A stretch of 8,645 nucleotides of DNA, from assembly GCA_036011265.1 (NCBI GenBank), contig DASCNB010000012.1:1-8645 (forward strand), in the 5' to 3' direction. The notes beneath the pieces are model-generated. The model was not told the DNA's origin, searched no databases, and was given only the letters and a program-made list of their open reading frames with translations. The position numbers and the translations under genes were made by a program. The DNA comes from CAJXCL01 sp036011265 (GTDB lineage Bacteria > Nitrospinota > Nitrospinia > CAJXCL01). Positions 6,669 through 8,645 of this stretch are shown piece after piece. Within the stretch, counting starts at the first letter, position 1. Each line of letters begins with the position of its first letter.

Positions 6669-6693
6669 TTGTAGACTTACTTCTTCATAACGT

Positions 6694-6700
6694 GGGAGGA
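6694..6700 (+). promoter_or_regulatory. Strong ribosome binding site of the CNB gene
   Basis: GGGAGGA lies 7 nt before the ATG at 6708. It is close to the ideal anti-Shine-Dalgarno complement, in contrast to cyaA, which has none. The pair therefore looks set for high translation of the binding protein and low translation of the cyclase. Confidence 0.75.
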
Positions 6701-6707
6701 AACTAAA

Positions 6708-7190
6708 ATGTCGTTGCATGAAGAAATTGAAAATATACCGATGTGTAAAAATTTCTCAGAGGAAGAGAAAAAAATGCTTGCCGGGCTGAACCACTCAATT
6801 TTGAATTTTAAAAAAGACGCTATAATAATAAAACAGGGAGAAAAATTAAGACCTGCTTACCCTTTATATATACTCATTAATGGAACTGTATTGATAAAAA
6901 AAAGCGGATACAGAAGATCGATAGCTACCCTGAAACCAGGCGCGATATTTGGAGAAATGTCTTTTTTATCAAATAAACCCCGCTCCAGTGACGTTATAGC
7001 AAATGAAGATGTTTTGGTAATAAAAATGGACAATGATTTTTTCAAAAAAATTAACCATGAATTAAAAGATAAAGTAAAAAATTATCTTATAGAGTTATTA
7101 GTAGAACGTCTTAATAACGTAAACGAATCTTTAAAAGAAGTATCAAGTGTCGCCAGAGGACTACGAATAAAAAAAGAGTATGGGGAATGA
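6708..7190 (+). CDS. Stand-alone cyclic-nucleotide-binding domain protein
   Basis: The 160-residue protein is essentially one cNMP-binding domain (about 10-125) with a short helical tail. The phosphate-binding cassette reads FGEMSFLSNKPRSSDV (81-96). Glu83 and Arg92, which contact the ribose and the cyclic phosphate in CRP and PKA, are both kept; the usual Ala two residues after the Arg is Ser. ILINGTVLIKK (55-65) and LKPGAIFGE (75-83) are typical of the fold. No HTH, kinase, channel or PilZ domain follows. The tail (about 118-160) is charged and helical and could mediate partner contacts. Divergence from cyaA suggests that it senses cAMP, an inference because selectivity for cAMP or cGMP cannot be read with confidence. 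Start and expression signals are clear (perfect -10, strong Shine-Dalgarno). The output mechanism is unknown; it cannot act as a CRP-type DNA binder on its own. Confidence 0.85.
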   Translation: MSLHEEIENIPMCKNFSEEEKKMLAGLNHSILNFKKDAIIIKQGEKLRPAYPLYILINGTVLIKKSGYRRSIATLKPGAIFGEMSFLSNKPRSSDVIANEDVLVIKMDNDFFKKINHELKDKVKNYLIELLVERLNNVNESLKEVSSVARGLRIKKEYGE

Positions 7191-7257
7191 GAACTCGAGA
7201 AGCAATCTTACTATTACAATTGTCTAAAACTAATTATGTCGTTGCGAGTAATTAAAA

Positions 7258-7329
7258 AGCCGGCGAATGGGATTGAACCATCGACCTGCTCATTACGAGT
7301 GAGCTGCTCTACCACTGAGCTACGCCGGC
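7258..7329 (-). tRNA. tRNA-Thr (anticodon CGU)
   Basis: The 72-nt cloverleaf is complete. The acceptor stem GCCGGCG pairs with CGCCGGC, the D stem is GCTC/GAGC with loop AGTGGTA, and the anticodon stem GCTCA/TGAGC has loop CTCGTAA (anticodon CGT, reading ACG). The variable loop is AGGTC, and the T stem GATGG/CCATT carries loop TTCAATC. The discriminator is T, as allowed for Thr, and G1-C72 and C2-G71 fit threonine identity. CCA is not encoded and must be added. A run of five T starts at the discriminator, but no strong terminator hairpin follows. It lies between the CNB gene and the nitrilase gene with its own promoter. Confidence 0.95.
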
Positions 7330-7360
7330 CTGCATCGTTAGCCTGTTTTTAAATTAGTGG

Positions 7361-7389
7361 ATTATAGTAAACTCATCAAGCGAAGTCAA
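7361..7389 (-). promoter_or_regulatory. sigma-70 promoter of tRNA-Thr
   Basis: On the minus strand TTGACT (7389-7384) and a perfect TATAAT (7366-7361) are separated by exactly 17 bp. The start point would be near 7354, about 25 nt before the mature tRNA end at 7329. It is the best sigma-70 match in the window, as expected for a stable RNA, and lies only 28 bp past the stop codon of the nitrilase gene. Confidence 0.8.
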
Positions 7390-7416
7390 TTTTGTAGTGT
7401 ATGGATGAGTTGCTGC

Positions 7417-8229
7417 TCATAGCATTTCATGCATCAGATCAACCCTCCTGTCTTTTAATAGGTCATTATGAGAGTTTATCTTTTTGTCTCGTGATTCCTG
7501 AGGGTTAATATCAGTAACCCATTCTTCTTCATTCTCCTCAGATCCTCTGTACAAAATCTCTCCTGAGGGAGTGACTACCTGGCTTTTGCCAATAAAGTTA
7601 AGAGTTTCTCCCTTCTTTCTATTCTCAATGCCGACCCTGTCGGCTGTTATGGCAAACAGATGGTTTTCAAGGCAGCGTGTTATCATGCTGTCTGGTCCAT
7701 GAGGAAGTACCAGGTTGGACGGATGACACAGGATGTCTGCACCCTTTAAGGCAAGGACTCTTGCTACTTCCGGGAACCTCCAGTCAAAACAAATCATAAT
7801 TCCAATCTTAGCGGTCCCTATATCAAACACCAGATACCCTGAATCCCCTTTATCAAAAATATTATTCTCATTTTGGAACAAGTGTGACTTTCTGTAAGTC
7901 CCTATATAACCTTTAGGGCCTACAATAACCGCTGAATTAAATAATTTCCCTTTCTTCTTTTCAGCAATACCTGAAACAATATAGATATCTCTCGCTTGAG
8001 CGGCTGAGATAAGCGTTTGAGTCGTATTGCCACCGGGAATTTCTTCTGCAAAGTTAAAAGCCTCTTTCCTGTCAATAAATTGATATCCGGTATTAAACAA
8101 TTCAGGTAACACAATCAAACCGGCATCGATTTTATTAATCTGGCAAACAGCCTTTTCAATATTTTTCTCCACCTTTCCAAAAATCGGAGAGGTTTGTATA
8201 AAACCGACTTTTAAGTTTTTATCAGTCAT
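7417..8229 (-). CDS. Nitrilase-superfamily carbon-nitrogen hydrolase (amidase)
   Basis: The 270-residue protein has the Glu-Lys-Cys triad of the superfamily: Glu43 in LPELFNTGY, Lys114 in YRKSHLF and nucleophile Cys147 in MICFDWRFPE. KGADILCHPSNLV (162-174) and the TPSGEIL segment (220-226) near the C-terminus are also typical. It hydrolyses a C-N bond in an amide, carbamoyl or nitrile compound in the cytoplasm. The closest-looking branches are N-carbamoylputrescine amidase, beta-ureidopropionase and omega-amidase types, and the substrate cannot be decided. The start at ATG 8229 is supported by AAAGG eight bases upstream and by family N-termini (KVGFIQTSP soon after Met); an in-frame ATG at 8250 would add seven residues without a Shine-Dalgarno. 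Length is normal. It diverges from a class V aminotransferase gene, so a joint role in amino-nitrogen metabolism is possible but unproven. The tRNA-Thr gene lies just downstream. Confidence 0.88.
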   Translation of the reverse strand: MTDKNLKVGFIQTSPIFGKVEKNIEKAVCQINKIDAGLIVLPELFNTGYQFIDRKEAFNFAEEIPGGNTTQTLISAAQARDIYIVSGIAEKKKGKLFNSAVIVGPKGYIGTYRKSHLFQNENNIFDKGDSGYLVFDIGTAKIGIMICFDWRFPEVARVLALKGADILCHPSNLVLPHGPDSMITRCLENHLFAITADRVGIENRKKGETLNFIGKSQVVTPSGEILYRGSEENEEEWVTDINPQESRDKKINSHNDLLKDRRVDLMHEML

Positions 8230-8265
8230 TAAATCTGCCTTTGCATGCATTTCAATTGAAGTTCG

Positions 8266-8298
8266 GTGCGCAGCTCAAAAATCTCACTCGTCGCGCAC
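8266..8298. repeat. GC-rich 6-bp inverted repeat upstream of the nitrilase gene
   Basis: GTGCGC (8266-8271) and GCGCAC (8293-8298) can pair across a 21-nt loop, in a stretch notably more GC-rich than its surroundings. If the nitrilase transcript starts upstream of it, the hairpin would sit in its leader, about 37 nt before the ATG. On the plus strand it is followed by TTTT, but no plus-strand gene precedes it. No function is assigned. Confidence 0.25.
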
Positions 8299-8328
8299 TT
8301 TTAAATTGCATCAACCAGAGCTATTATG

Positions 8329-8349
8329 ATACAAAAAAAGATTTTGTAT
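8329..8349. repeat. 8-bp inverted repeat between the nitrilase and aminotransferase genes
   Basis: ATACAAAA (8329-8336) and TTTTGTAT (8342-8349) are exact reverse complements around a 5-bp AAAGA centre. The site lies in the 193-bp gap between the divergent genes, about 75 bp before the aminotransferase start. It may be an operator; the all-AT-type composition makes a stable RNA hairpin unlikely. No confident promoter was found in this gap. Confidence 0.3.
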
Positions 8350-8408
8350 TAAAAATTTTAATAAGCACTATTATCTTCTATAACAATCTAGCTTTCAAAT
8401 CTATTGAT

Positions 8409-8415
8409 GGAGGGA
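8409..8415 (+). promoter_or_regulatory. Ribosome binding site deciding a TTG start
   Basis: GGAGGGA lies 7 nt before the TTG at 8423. The family N-terminus (FIPGPVHV) begins five residues later, leaving no room for a more likely downstream start, so the TTG start is well supported. Confidence 0.7.
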
Positions 8416-8422
8416 AATTCAT

Positions 8423-8645
8423 TTGAATAAAAAACTTTTTATTCCGGGACCGGTTCATGTAAGGAAAGAGGTTCTGCAAGCAATGGCTACACCGATGATC
8501 GGGCACAGGATGCCGGAATATGCCGAATTGCATAAAAGAGTAAAGGAAAAACTTCAGAAATTACTGTTTACAAACAGGAGCGTTTACCTTTCTACATCTT
8601 CTGCTTTCGGTGTAATGGAAGGCGCGATTAGAAATTTGGTTCAAA
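8423..8645 (+). CDS. Class V pyridoxal-phosphate aminotransferase (partial, N-terminus)
   Basis: Seventy-four codons are visible before the window ends. The start MNKKLFIPGPVHVRKEVLQA, followed by MATPMIGHRMPEYAELHKRV, is characteristic of the alanine-glyoxylate / serine-pyruvate aminotransferase branch of class V PLP enzymes. Their N-termini read like FTPGPV..P..V..AM..P.IGHR...F. The segment SVYLSTSSAFGVMEGAIRNL covers the loop that binds the cofactor phosphate, where GTG or TSS/T followed by a small residue is usual. The catalytic lysine lies beyond the window. The enzyme would transfer an amino group between an amino acid and glyoxylate or pyruvate in the cytoplasm; the substrate pair is not known. 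It starts with TTG behind a strong Shine-Dalgarno and diverges from the nitrilase-family gene. Confidence 0.88.
   Translation, partial: MNKKLFIPGPVHVRKEVLQAMATPMIGHRMPEYAELHKRVKEKLQKLLFTNRSVYLSTSSAFGVMEGAIRNLVQ

Larger units (their letters stand above)
6569..6675. repeat. 9-bp inverted motif pair flanking the divergent promoters
   Basis: TCTACAAAT at 6569-6577 and its exact reverse complement ATTTGTAGA at 6667-6675 lie on opposite sides of the two promoters. Read in the direction of each gene, ATTTGTAGA ends 36 nt before the cyaA ATG and 32 nt before the CNB-gene ATG. One copy overlaps the TTTGT-N6-ACAAA dyad; the other overlaps the last bases of the -10 box of the CNB gene. The mirrored placement suggests a shared operator or a leader element. 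Confidence 0.4.

Noticed and set aside
6708..7190. Calling the CNB protein a CRP/FNR transcription factor
   Set aside because: The protein ends soon after the binding domain and has no helix-turn-helix.
7231..7254. TAATTA/TAATTA hairpin after tRNA-Thr as a terminator
   Set aside because: The stem is six A-T pairs only, and the following tail GTTTT is short; the repeat is also self-palindromic, so the match carries little weight.
8241..8426. Open frame of 61 codons on the plus strand between the nitrilase and aminotransferase genes
   Set aside because: It starts inside the nitrilase leader, spans the inverted repeats and overlaps the aminotransferase start; composition is not protein-like and it has no ribosome binding site.
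1..8645. CRISPR arrays, insertion sequences, phage genes or toxin-antitoxin pairs
   Set aside because: No regularly spaced repeats, transposase motifs, integrase or small paired genes were seen on either strand.

Overview
This 8.6-kb window looks like ordinary chromosomal DNA of a low-to-moderate GC (roughly 35-40% by eye) Gram-negative-type bacterium. It carries no phage, insertion sequence or CRISPR array. The gene set fits a Desulfobacterota-, Nitrospirota- or anammox-planctomycete-like lineage: a split, iron-sulfur-rich glutamate synthase, a class I adenylate cyclase, an Hda-like short DnaA homologue and a receiver-TPR protein. Lineage is an inference from gene content only, and I cannot fix it further. 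Several genes start with TTG, two of them behind very strong Shine-Dalgarno sequences.

Layout. Positions 1-1939 (minus strand) hold the FMN/Fe-S glutamate synthase core protein, followed downstream by a 4Fe-4S dicluster protein cut by the window edge. Together they look like part of a multi-subunit glutamate synthase operon that continues to the left. A roughly 545-bp AT-rich intergenic region (1940-2485) contains a cluster of TTTTCCACA-type DnaA-box-like sites. It precedes a plus-strand Hda-like AAA+ gene (2486-3253) with a likely beta-clamp-binding motif at its N-terminus. That gene ends one base from the end of a convergent minus-strand gene (3255-4280), which encodes a degenerate pseudo-receiver fused to TPR repeats.

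Positions 4523-7190 form a cAMP module. A class I adenylate cyclase (minus) and a stand-alone cyclic-nucleotide-binding domain protein (plus) diverge from a 157-175 bp region. Back-to-back promoters are visible there, together with a 9-bp motif repeated in inverted orientation downstream of each -10 box. This is the most coherent candidate regulatory circuit in the window: one gene would make cAMP, the other would bind it, and both may share operators.

Positions 7258-7389 hold a tRNA-Thr(CGU) gene on the minus strand with a near-consensus sigma-70 promoter. It is followed by a nitrilase-superfamily amidohydrolase (7417-8229, minus). The window ends in the N-terminal part of a class V aminotransferase (8423 onward, plus) that diverges from the nitrilase.

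Nothing here is clearly a brand-new system. The parts most worth checking are the cyaA/CNB divergent control region, the DnaA-box cluster next to the Hda-like gene, the phosphorylation-dead receiver-TPR protein, and a second SD-x-D motif near the C-terminus of the cyclase.
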